The notes beneath the pieces are model-generated. The model saw only the letters and a program-made list of their open reading frames with translations, had not been told where the DNA came from and searched no databases. The position numbers were made by a program, and so were the translations under genes. Shown piece by piece: positions 1 to 5,789 of a stretch of DNA of 6,792 nucleotides. Location of the stretch: the NCBI GenBank assembly GCA_015478765.1, contig JADMKR010000060.1, positions 30,864-37,655 of the forward strand, written 5' to 3'. The number at the start of each line of letters is the position of its first letter. Positions within the stretch are counted from its first letter, which is position 1. The stretch is from Flavobacterium sp. (lineage in GTDB: Bacteria > Bacteroidota > Bacteroidia > Flavobacteriales > Flavobacteriaceae).

Positions 1-38
1 GTTGAAAGTGGAAAGTTGAAAGTTTAAAAGTTGGAAGG
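1..38. repeat. Decayed GTTGAAA heptamer tandem repeat
   Basis: Five consecutive units fit a 7-8 base pattern: GTTGAAA, GTGGAAA, GTTGAAA, GTTTAAAA, GTTGGAA. Purine-rich echoes continue to about base 100, including GTCGAA at 77-82 and 90-95. Simple A/G-rich repeats of this sort are common between genes in Bacteroidota. The tract may extend left of the window. No coding potential or hairpin is apparent. Confidence 0.6.
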
Positions 39-124
39 CTAGATGGGGCTTAAAGTGAAAAGTACAAGAGGTTACTGTCGAAGCCGAATGTCGAAAGTAC
101 TTGGTGATGCTGCGCCCATCGACC

Positions 125-167
125 ATTCTGATAAAATTCTGAAATCTAAATTCTGAACTCTGAAATT
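125..167. repeat. Imperfect ATTCTGAA repeat ahead of the trxB promoter
   Basis: ATTCTG occurs at 125-130, 136-141 and 150-155, and CTCTGAAATT follows at 158-167, giving an AT-rich direct-repeat tract with irregular spacing. It lies directly upstream of the trxB -7 box and covers the place where a -33 element would be expected. It may simply be low-complexity intergenic DNA; a regulatory role is not shown. Confidence 0.5.
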
Positions 168-180
168 GCTATAAATGCCG

Positions 181-188
181 TACTTTTG
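181..188 (+). promoter_or_regulatory. Bacteroidota -7 promoter box for trxB
   Basis: TACTTTTG matches the TAnnTTTG -7 consensus of the Bacteroidota primary sigma factor exactly. Transcription would begin roughly 5-8 bases downstream, giving a leader of about 15 bases before the ATG at 210. No convincing TTG -33 element is seen at the usual spacing. The box overlaps the in-frame TTG at 186, which therefore cannot be the real translation start. Confidence 0.65.
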
Positions 189-209
189 CAGCACAAAAAA
201 TCACAACCG

Positions 210-1154
210 ATGTCAGATATAGAAAAAGTAAAATGTCTTATAATAGGGTCGGGTCCAGCGGGATATACTGCTGCGATCTATGCGGCCAGAGCAAATATGT
301 TTCCGGTGCTTTATCAGGGAGTTCAGCCCGGCGGCCAATTGACGACTACCAATGAAGTCGAGAATTTTCCGGGATATCCCGATGGTGTGACCGGTCCGGA
401 AATGATGATCCAACTTCAACAGCAGGCGCAGCGTTTCGGTACTGATGTGCGCGATGGGTGGGCGACGAAAGTTGACTTTAGCGGATCGGTGCATAAAGTT
501 TGGATCAACGACACCAAAGAGATTCATGCTGAAACTGTTATTATATCAACTGGCGCATCGGCGAAATATTTAGGACTTCCATCGGAACAGCAGTATTTAC
601 TATTAGGTGGTGGCGTATCGGCATGCGCGGTATGCGACGGTTTTTTCTATCGCAATCAGGAAGTGGTGATCGTTGGAGCTGGCGATTCGGCCTGTGAGGA
701 AGCGCATTACCTTTCGAAACTTTGTAAAAAAGTGACGATGTTGGTCCGAAGTGAACAGTTCCGCGCGTCGAAAATTATGCAGGAGCGCGTTCGCAAAACC
801 GAAAACATTGAAATACGGTTGAACACGGAAACACTTGAAGTCCTGGGTGACGGACAAGTGGTAACCGGCGTAAAGGTTATTGATAAAACATCGACTGAAG
901 TCAGTGAAATACCGGCCACAGGATTTTTCGTGGCGATTGGTCATAAGCCGAACACCGACATTTTTGCAGATTTTCTAAAATTGGATGAAACGGGCTATAT
1001 TATAAATGTACCGGGTACTTCCAAAACTAACATCGAGGGTGTTTTTGTCGCGGGCGACGCGGCCGATCACGTGTACCGCCAGGCAATTACCGCAGCCGGA
1101 ACCGGTTGTATGGCAGCCCTGGATGCCGAGCGATATCTTGCTTCGTTAGAATAA
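210..1154 (+). CDS. trxB: Thioredoxin reductase (NADPH)
   Basis: A cytoplasmic FAD flavoenzyme that passes electrons from NADPH to thioredoxin. The 314-residue product has the usual bacterial low-molecular-weight TrxB length and domain order: FAD-binding GSGPAG at residues 13-18, NADPH-domain redox motif CAVC at 139-142 followed by DGFFYR, NADPH-binding GAGDSA at 156-161, VAIGHKPNT at 241-249, and the C-terminal FAD motif AGDAAD at 281-286 followed by YRQAITAAGTG. The ATG at 210 was chosen because an upstream in-frame TTG at 186 lies inside the -7 promoter box. One oddity is that the usual HRRxxxR-type loop contacting the NADPH 2'-phosphate reads VRSEQFR (179-185), so its second arginine is serine. 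The gene is probably monocistronic: it has its own promoter, ends in tandem stops (TAA TAG), and is followed at once by a terminator. Family assignment is very secure. Confidence 0.97.
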   Translation: MSDIEKVKCLIIGSGPAGYTAAIYAARANMFPVLYQGVQPGGQLTTTNEVENFPGYPDGVTGPEMMIQLQQQAQRFGTDVRDGWATKVDFSGSVHKVWINDTKEIHAETVIISTGASAKYLGLPSEQQYLLLGGGVSACAVCDGFFYRNQEVVIVGAGDSACEEAHYLSKLCKKVTMLVRSEQFRASKIMQERVRKTENIEIRLNTETLEVLGDGQVVTGVKVIDKTSTEVSEIPATGFFVAIGHKPNTDIFADFLKLDETGYIINVPGTSKTNIEGVFVAGDAADHVYRQAITAAGTGCMAALDAERYLASLE

Positions 1155-1157
1155 TAG

Positions 1158-1182
1158 AAAGTCCCGATTTCGGGACTTTTTT
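1158..1182 (+). terminator. Rho-independent terminator of trxB
   Basis: A perfect 9-bp stem, AAAGTCCCG (1158-1166) with CGGGACTTT (1171-1179) around an ATTT loop, runs into a six-T tract at 1177-1182. It starts 4 bases after the trxB stop. Read on the minus strand the hairpin is followed only by a weak T-rich stretch, so it may also partly end the convergent transglutaminase-like gene, whose stop is about 24 bases away. Confidence 0.9.
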
Positions 1183-1202
1183 ATTTTCAGTGCATTACTT
1201 TT

Positions 1203-2096
1203 TCATGCATTACGCAGTGATTCGGGCAGGAGCTGCCGCCTATAATCGTCCAGGACGAAGACAAAGGAATAGTTCTTCCTCTGTAGAATCAGCAGTGCAT
1301 TGATGAGAAACATTGGCAGTGACTGAAATTTTTCCAGATAATTATCTACGACTGCTGCCTTATAATTATGAGTGACAAATGGAATTGATTTTCCCGAAAA
1401 TACATGTTTCAGCCTTTCTGGATTCGGCGGTCTGTATCCTGATATATAGGCGAGCCGTAAGGGTTGGTGATTACGCAGACTTTCGAATAATTCTATAACG
1501 GACATCGGAGAATTGTCATTGTCCAAAAAATAGATCCCTTTATGCGAATCGATGGCGATCCACTTTTGGTGACGGCTCGAAAAGATTTCGTTGAAGGTGT
1601 GACCGTAGGTGGTTTTATAAAATCTATCGACGCAGTTCCATTCTTTAGACGGAATATTATTGATCAGGCAGAAATTGTTGAATACCATTGAAAAATCGTT
1701 GCACACGCCGCCTTTACCGTAAAGCATGCCGTATAAGGTTCGTTTCGATGAGCTGCTAAGTGAAGGTCCGACAGGTGTGCGGCTTCGGAGAAAACTCGAA
1801 ATTTGGAGTGCTTTGTCGAACTCGTCGGCGTCATCGCTGATGCCGATAGTCTTATTTACTTCGAAGTACAGTTTGGGAATGTCTGATATTTGGTTCACCT
1901 TGTCAAAACGGCCCACCAATTCCGCTTCAGATTTGCGGGTGTTTTTCGCAAGTAATATATATCGTATATAATACAGAATCGGATGGCGCTGAAGTCCCCA
2001 AAATTTTCTACGCATAGCGGCTAATTTCCCACACAATATGGATTGTACAACTTTTAATAATGACTTGGGGAAATTAAAGATATAGGAAAAATTCAC
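1203..2096 (-). CDS. Transglutaminase-like (papain-fold) protein
   Basis: Up to 297 residues with a transglutaminase-like core. The likely catalytic triad is visible in order: Cys132 in GKGGVCNDFS, His166 in TYGHTFNEIF, and Asp183 in KWIAIDSHKGIYF. Bacterial proteins of this superfamily usually act as peptidases, amidases or acyl transferases rather than true cross-linkers, so the substrate is unknown. No lipobox or cleavable signal peptide is clear, and the first 50 residues are basic with scattered hydrophobic stretches, so a cytoplasmic or membrane-associated location is possible. The longest reading starts at GTG (2094-2096), but a promoter-like pair at 2075-2105 overlaps that start. The ATG at residue 28 (2013-2015), giving 270 residues, may therefore be the real start. 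The gene lies just beyond the terminator of the padR-pspC-GIN operon, so it is probably a separate unit, and it converges on trxB. The residues before the core (about 60-120) and after it (about 190-297) match nothing I recognise. Confidence 0.8.
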   Translation of the reverse strand: MNFSYIFNFPKSLLKVVQSILCGKLAAMRRKFWGLQRHPILYYIRYILLAKNTRKSEAELVGRFDKVNQISDIPKLYFEVNKTIGISDDADEFDKALQISSFLRSRTPVGPSLSSSSKRTLYGMLYGKGGVCNDFSMVFNNFCLINNIPSKEWNCVDRFYKTTYGHTFNEIFSSRHQKWIAIDSHKGIYFLDNDNSPMSVIELFESLRNHQPLRLAYISGYRPPNPERLKHVFSGKSIPFVTHNYKAAVVDNYLEKFQSLPMFLINALLILQRKNYSFVFVLDDYRRQLLPESLRNA

Positions 2097-2105
2097 ACTG
2101 ACAAA
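2075..2105 (-). promoter_or_regulatory. Possible promoter for the transglutaminase-like gene
   Basis: On the minus strand, TTTG (2105-2102) is followed after 19 bases by TATCTTTA (2082-2075), which matches the -33 TTTG and five of six fixed positions of the -7 box TAnnTTTG with normal spacing. If used, transcription starts inside the longest reading frame and would favour the ATG at 2013-2015 as the translation start. The region is AT-rich, so a chance match is possible. Confidence 0.35.
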
Positions 2106-2113
2106 AAAACACT

Positions 2114-2141
2114 AAAAAAAATGCCACCTGTGAAGGTGGCA
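2114..2141 (-). terminator. Rho-independent terminator of the padR-pspC-GIN operon
   Basis: On the minus strand the perfect 8-bp stem TGCCACCT / AGGTGGCA with a TCAC loop (2141-2122) is followed by eight T residues (2121-2114). It begins 9 bases after the stop codon of the GIN lipoprotein gene, so it marks the 3' end of that operon and separates it from the downstream transglutaminase-like gene. Confidence 0.92.
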
Positions 2142-2150
2142 GTTAGTTAT

Positions 2151-2891
2151 TTATCGTTTGGAAATACTTCCGCCCGAGCTTGATTCTTTTTTAAAGGTTT
2201 TCGGAACATTTACATAGTTGATCGAGCTTCCGCTGGTCGCTTTAGCCGATAAGGTGATTAATGGATGAATCACAGTGCTGCTTCCACTGGATGATTCGGT
2301 GGTTACATAATTTGCCTGAAGCGATCCAGCATCGAGGGTACTTCCGCTGGCAGACGAAGTTTCGAGGTGGATTGCCTTGCCCTTTATTTCGGCGCTGCTT
2401 CCGCCGGCCGTTTCAATTGAAAGTTTTTCGGCTTCAACCGTTAATTCCAGGGTGCTGCCGCTAGCCGATTTTATTGTGAGATCTTCGCTTATAAATACAC
2501 CCGAACTTTCGAGATGCGAGCCGCCGGTTACCACTAAACTTTCAATTGAAGGCATGGCGACACGCACAAGCGGCGTTTCCCGTGAGTTATAGCTCTCGAA
2601 CGACGATATCAATAACACGCCATCCTGGATTTCGGTGCGGATGAGCGGAATCAAATTATCATCTGCGGTCACTGATATCGCTTCCGAATCCGATTGTGAG
2701 ACTATAACGTTTATGCCGTTACGCACTTCAATGCTTTTGAAATCGGCCGTAACAGCCCGGGTTATCGTTGTGATGTTTCCACTTCCTTTGACTCCGTTGC
2801 CAAAATTGGCCGAAAAATTACACGAACTGAAAACGACTGCCAATACAAATGCGATTACTGCTTTGGTGAAGGTGATGATTAGCTTGGTCAT
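2151..2891 (-). CDS. Head-GIN domain (DUF2807) lipoprotein, beta-solenoid
   Basis: A 246-residue probable exported lipoprotein. A basic N-terminus and hydrophobic stretch (residues 4-21) lead to FSSC, with Cys24 the likely lipidated residue. The DUF2807 'head GIN' domain starts around residue 45, with the naming motif at NGINVIV (58-64). From about residue 120 the chain carries Ser/Gly turns, GGS at 123-125, SGS at 144-146, GGS at 163-165, SGS at 182-184 and 202-204, SGS at 220-222 and SGG at 239-241. They recur about every 19-20 residues with alternating hydrophobic strands between, as expected of a right-handed beta-solenoid. The chain ends directly on the last turn (GGSISKR). The family is annotated as a putative adhesin, but its molecular role is unproven. 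It is the last gene of the operon: its ATG follows the pspC stop by 2 bases (TAATCATG), which suggests translational coupling. Family call secure; function open. Confidence 0.9.
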   Translation of the reverse strand: MTKLIITFTKAVIAFVLAVVFSSCNFSANFGNGVKGSGNITTITRAVTADFKSIEVRNGINVIVSQSDSEAISVTADDNLIPLIRTEIQDGVLLISSFESYNSRETPLVRVAMPSIESLVVTGGSHLESSGVFISEDLTIKSASGSTLELTVEAEKLSIETAGGSSAEIKGKAIHLETSSASGSTLDAGSLQANYVTTESSSGSSTVIHPLITLSAKATSGSSINYVNVPKTFKKESSSGGSISKR

Positions 2892-2893
2892 GA

Positions 2894-4615
2894 TTACTGG
2901 TTTTTAATAATGATTCCCTGTTCGTTTATCTTCAGGCCTGTGAACGATTGTTTTGTGCTATCGGACGAATTTTCCTGAATTTTTATTCCGTCTTTATCAA
3001 TGGTAATAGTGGCGTCGTCGCTTCCGTTGTATTCTTCGTCAAAATCTGCTTCGTCTGGCGGACAATCCACACAGTTTATTGTAGTTTCGCCCACTTGATA
3101 AAGATAATTGCCTGAATAATGCAGATTGAAAAACCCGTCGTCAGAATCGTCATAATCCTGAATGCTGCTGTCTGGCTTTAGCAAAACGCCTTTCGGAAGA
3201 TATAGAAATATTTTTACTTCCTGGTCTCGATATTTACTGGCAATATCGGTTAGCAGATAGTTATCCAAAGTAATACGATTACCTTCTATTTTGTATGAAT
3301 ATCTGATTTTTTCGGCTCTGCGCTTCGCTTCCTGGAAAGTTTTCCCACTTGCTTCGCGCTCGATTTGCATGTAAGGCTGCGTTGCATCGGTAGGTAAAAT
3401 CTGGAACTCAACCATGTTGGAGTAAATCAATTCAGTTCCGTTTTCATCCTGGGAGAACAAATAATTGTGTTCCCGCTCGACATTTTTTGCATAAAAATCA
3501 TTGTAGGCAAATTTAATGTGCAAGGTATCCGACGGAAGGATCGCCAGTGTTTCCTTTTGCACGACTTTACCCTCGAACGACATTTCAGTTGCTTGCTTTA
3601 CGCCGATGGCAATTAATGACGCAACGGCTATGAGCCACAAAGCAAGTAACGTGTATTTGGCAACCGATCCGATAGAACGCAGATTGTTCACCAACAGTTT
3701 CATGCCTAAAATGAATAGGAAGAATAGCGGAATTCCGCATGCAAAGAAGAACAAAAGTGCGATGATCCACAACGGAATATCGGTATAATTTACCGCATCG
3801 ACATAATTGTGCCATGGCAAGTCGATTAACGATGTGGAACCCAATGTAAAGAGGCCCACGATCATTGATGCCAATGTTACTGCCGAGAATACCACAATCA
3901 TCGCTCCCAAAACCTTGGCGAAAGCTTTAAAGACTACAAGCAGGGCATCGCCAACTCTACCGGCGGCTCTTTCAAAACCGGTTTTTACCTGCTTTCCCAC
4001 GTGGTCATAATTTCCGTTTTTGAATTTATCGGATAAATTGTCGAACTCCTCGCGGACTTTCTTCTCAATGTTTGAAATGTTCACCGGTTCGCCCGTCATT
4101 TCCAATTTTTCAGCGGTAGTGACTGCGGCCGGCGTGGCTATCCACAAAATGATATAAACCAACAGACCGATACCGTAACTCAGGATGAACAGTGCGATGA
4201 ATATAATTCGGATCCATACGGTATCCAATCCGATGTAATGACTGAGTCCGCGGGAAACGCCGCCAATCATGCCTTTTTCAGTGTCGCGGTACAATTTTTT
4301 AGTCTGCCGCCCATAGTTATAATTGGGTTGTGTTCCTTCTCCCGGTTCATTTTCGATCCGGTAGTCTTCCGGCTGGCCCATGATGGCGATCACTTCATCC
4401 ACTTCTTTAAGATTGATGACTTGTTTATCGCTGGTATGTTTTTCCGAAATGATTTCGGCGATTCGCATTTCGATATCTTTTATGATTTCGTCCTGTCCGG
4501 TTGAATCGGTCAGTGATCGCTTAATGGCATCGAAATATCGTGTCAATTTTTGGAAAGCATCTTCATCAATATGAAAGAACATGCCGCCTAAGTTTATGTT
4601 TACAGTTTTGTTCAT
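2894..4615 (-). CDS. PspC-domain membrane protein with long C-terminal region
   Basis: A 573-residue inner-membrane protein. Residues 1-90 form a soluble, charged, mostly helical N-terminal region (MNKTVNINLGGMFFHIDEDAF onward) of the sort often seen ahead of PspC domains in Bacteroidota. The PspC domain covers about 107-164, with the signature KLYRDTEKGMIGGVSRGLSHYIGLDTVWIR and a hydrophobic segment ending LWIATPAA. A basic linker (165-228) follows, then further likely membrane segments at about 232-258, 281-306 and 320-338. Residues 340-573 are soluble and strand-rich, with a CVDC pair (515-518), acidic stretches at 487-493 and 521-534, and two similar terminal strands, TITIDKDGIKI and LKINEQGIII. 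In enterobacteria PspC is a phage-shock sensor/anti-toxin protein of about 120 residues; this protein is far longer and is not an orthologue in function. It sits 5 bases after padR and 2 bases before the GIN lipoprotein gene, so the three are surely cotranscribed. Confidence 0.9.
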   Translation of the reverse strand: MNKTVNINLGGMFFHIDEDAFQKLTRYFDAIKRSLTDSTGQDEIIKDIEMRIAEIISEKHTSDKQVINLKEVDEVIAIMGQPEDYRIENEPGEGTQPNYNYGRQTKKLYRDTEKGMIGGVSRGLSHYIGLDTVWIRIIFIALFILSYGIGLLVYIILWIATPAAVTTAEKLEMTGEPVNISNIEKKVREEFDNLSDKFKNGNYDHVGKQVKTGFERAAGRVGDALLVVFKAFAKVLGAMIVVFSAVTLASMIVGLFTLGSTSLIDLPWHNYVDAVNYTDIPLWIIALLFFFACGIPLFFLFILGMKLLVNNLRSIGSVAKYTLLALWLIAVASLIAIGVKQATEMSFEGKVVQKETLAILPSDTLHIKFAYNDFYAKNVEREHNYLFSQDENGTELIYSNMVEFQILPTDATQPYMQIEREASGKTFQEAKRRAEKIRYSYKIEGNRITLDNYLLTDIASKYRDQEVKIFLYLPKGVLLKPDSSIQDYDDSDDGFFNLHYSGNYLYQVGETTINCVDCPPDEADFDEEYNGSDDATITIDKDGIKIQENSSDSTKQSFTGLKINEQGIIIKNQ

Positions 4616-4620
4616 GACTT

Positions 4621-4950
4621 TTATTTTTGATTGGTTATGATATTCACGGCATCCGACAATTCGACCCAGGTGCCATTAAGTTCGTTGAGGAAGGCCTGGC
4701 CAATTTCGGTCAGTCCGTAATATTTTCGGGGTGGCCCCGATGTTGATTCTTCCCAGCGGTAGTGTAACAGGCCATCATTTTTTAGCCGTGTCAACAACGG
4801 GTAAACCGTTCCTTCGACCACCAGTAATTTTGCGTTTTTAAGAGTTTCCAGGATTTCCGAAGTGTATGCGTCTTTTTCCTTTAAAACACACAGGATGCAG
4901 AACTCCAGAACACCTTTGCGCATTTGAGCTTTTGTGTTTTCAATATTCAT
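4621..4950 (-). CDS. PadR family transcriptional regulator
   Basis: A 109-residue winged-helix DNA-binding protein of the short PadR type (one C-terminal helix, as in the LmrR-like group). The N-terminal helices span about 9-40 (QMRKGVLEFCILCVLKEKDAYTSEI). The recognition helix is at about 46-62 (EGTVYPLLTRLKNDGLL), the wing carries WEESTSGPPRKYYGLTEIG (66-84), and the last helix (86-105) would provide the dimer contact. Members of this family usually repress, releasing DNA when they bind a small molecule or under stress, and often control the genes they are cotranscribed with. Here padR is the first gene of a tight operon with pspC and the GIN lipoprotein gene. Its ATG has an AAGGA (rc of 4956-4960) about 5 bases upstream, one of the few Shine-Dalgarno-like sites in the window. 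The inducer is unknown. Confidence 0.93.
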   Translation of the reverse strand: MNIENTKAQMRKGVLEFCILCVLKEKDAYTSEILETLKNAKLLVVEGTVYPLLTRLKNDGLLHYRWEESTSGPPRKYYGLTEIGQAFLNELNGTWVELSDAVNIITNQK

Positions 4951-4983
4951 GATTTTCCTTTTTTTTAATTAATGTCCTGTTTA

Positions 4984-5011
4984 GCCAATATGGCACTGAT
5001 CGGGTGGCCAC
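4984..5011. promoter_or_regulatory. Inverted repeats upstream of padR, candidate operator
   Basis: Two short dyads sit 34-61 bases upstream of the padR ATG: GCCA-ATA-TGGC at 4984-4994 and the perfect palindrome GTGGCCAC at 5004-5011. Both share the GGCCA/TGGC half-site flavour. Their position suits a repressor operator overlapping the padR promoter, and PadR proteins bind dyads and often autoregulate. The known ATGT-N8-ACAT PadR-type operator is not present, and no exact -7 box was found here, so this is inference only. Confidence 0.3.
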
Positions 5012-5084
5012 TTCATTTATTCATTTTTAATCCGATTGCAGACATACAGCAGTTGATTGTGATTGTTTCATTGTTCGTTTTTTT

Positions 5085-5124
5085 GATTGATGATTGATTG
5101 ATGATTGATTGATGATTGATGATT
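5085..5124. repeat. 11-bp tandem repeat (GATTGATGATT)
   Basis: Three perfect head-to-tail copies of GATTGATGATT (5085-5095, 5096-5106, 5107-5117) plus a partial GATGATT (5118-5124). A degenerate relative is visible at 5053-5068 (TTGATTGTGATTG). The array ends 3 bases before the stop codon of the DUF4870 gene and about 135 bases upstream of the padR ATG. It contains no C on the plus strand, so it cannot fold into a hairpin with itself. Slippage could vary the copy number between strains. Confidence 0.85.
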
Positions 5125-5127
5125 TAG

Positions 5128-5649
5128 TTATGTTCCATAGGCGGTGTGATCAGGATTTGGCGGAGTATCGGCTGATTCGGCCGGGATGCGGTCGAATGTA
5201 TTGATGAAACCGATAGTAAACGGATATCGGTAAAGTTTGCCGTTGGACGCCATTACAGCGCCACATATTAAGAGAAAGAATTCGGCTATTTTCAAAAAAG
5301 CAAAAATAACGATTGCCACAATTGCAATTATTGCTATCCCGGTGAGCTTGGCCGGTGTGAAGTCGCCGTCCGAAAAGTGCGGTCCGTTGATGATTGTTTC
5401 AAATGGCATATCGCGGAAAACCGTAAAAAGAAGCACCGGAATTGCAATCATCCCCATTATAAGTGAGTACAGTAAGACACTTAATTGAAAGTTGATAACC
5501 TGCTTTCCGTGATGATCTACAAAAGGCGATTGTTTTTTGGCACTCCACAATAAGATGGGGAATATAAATCCGCCAAAGGGAATGAAGTACTGTGTAAGTG
5601 CACTCAGATGAATTAGAGTAGCGTAGCTTTTTGTATTATTTGAATCCAT
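5128..5649 (-). CDS. DUF4870 domain membrane protein
   Basis: A 173-residue small integral membrane protein with the DUF4870 hallmarks: a first helix in LIHLSALTQYFIPFGGFIFPILLW (12-35), the conserved SPFVDHHGKQVINFQLS (41-57) leading into a second hydrophobic segment (52-76), a long third hydrophobic region (102-135), and YRYPFTIGFI (140-149) near the end. The C-terminal 20 residues are hydrophilic. The family resembles the Tic20-like fold but no molecular function is established. The ATG at 5647-5649 lies about 28 bases after an exact -7 promoter box on the same strand. The gene reads towards padR across a 177-base gap with no visible terminator, so read-through into the padR operon is possible. 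DUF4870 genes are, to my knowledge, frequent neighbours of PadR/PspC/GIN genes in Bacteroidota, which supports a shared envelope role. Confidence 0.88.
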   Translation of the reverse strand: MDSNNTKSYATLIHLSALTQYFIPFGGFIFPILLWSAKKQSPFVDHHGKQVINFQLSVLLYSLIMGMIAIPVLLFTVFRDMPFETIINGPHFSDGDFTPAKLTGIAIIAIVAIVIFAFLKIAEFFLLICGAVMASNGKLYRYPFTIGFINTFDRIPAESADTPPNPDHTAYGT

Positions 5650-5677
5650 GATTAAAAGTATATAGTAATTTCTTATG

Positions 5678-5685
5678 CAAATATA
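5678..5685 (-). promoter_or_regulatory. Bacteroidota -7 promoter box for the DUF4870 gene
   Basis: On the minus strand the sequence is TATATTTG, an exact TAnnTTTG match, 28 bases upstream of the DUF4870 ATG. The predicted transcript leader is about 20 bases. A TTTTG lies only 4 bases upstream, too close for a -33 element; none is clear at normal spacing. It forms a divergent pair with the box at 5767-5774. Confidence 0.6.
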
Positions 5686-5766
5686 TGTTCAAAAGCCAGT
5701 ATCTTGTTTCGCATAGTACTCAATATTAACTTAATTTTAACAAAAGTCAAATAGGTTTGCATTCGC

Positions 5767-5774
5767 TATATTTG
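5767..5774 (+). promoter_or_regulatory. Bacteroidota -7 promoter box for the DUF4442 gene
   Basis: TATATTTG is an exact TAnnTTTG match, 15 bases before the ATG at 5790, implying a very short leader of roughly 8-10 bases. The in-frame TTG at 5757 lies upstream of this box and so would not be in the transcript. No -33 TTG is clear at standard spacing. Confidence 0.6.
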
Positions 5775-5789
5775 CGTAAACCATTTGCC

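Noticed and set aside
1..185. Possible end of an upstream gene or small RNA
   Set aside because: Low-complexity repeats, no coding frame of note and no stable hairpin followed by a T tract were seen.
213..944. Open frames of 70-113 residues opposite trxB
   Set aside because: Antisense to an unmistakable trxB reading frame; products lack any known motif.
1191..1213. TGCATTAC direct repeat (1191-1198 and 1206-1213) near the trxB terminator as a possible insertion scar or att site
   Set aside because: Eight bases only, no transposase, inverted ends or tRNA nearby; chance is sufficient, and the second copy is in the end of the convergent gene.
1106..1303. 65-residue open frame on the plus strand
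   Set aside because: It begins inside trxB in another frame, runs through the terminator and lies antisense to the transglutaminase-like gene; the product has no recognisable feature.
3516..4574. Several open frames of 64-90 residues opposite the PspC gene
   Set aside because: They are antisense shadows of a clearly coding frame, with no promoter box or family resemblance.
5085..5124. Short tandem repeats as a possible CRISPR array
   Set aside because: The 11-bp units are head-to-tail with no spacers, too short for CRISPR repeats, and no cas gene is present.
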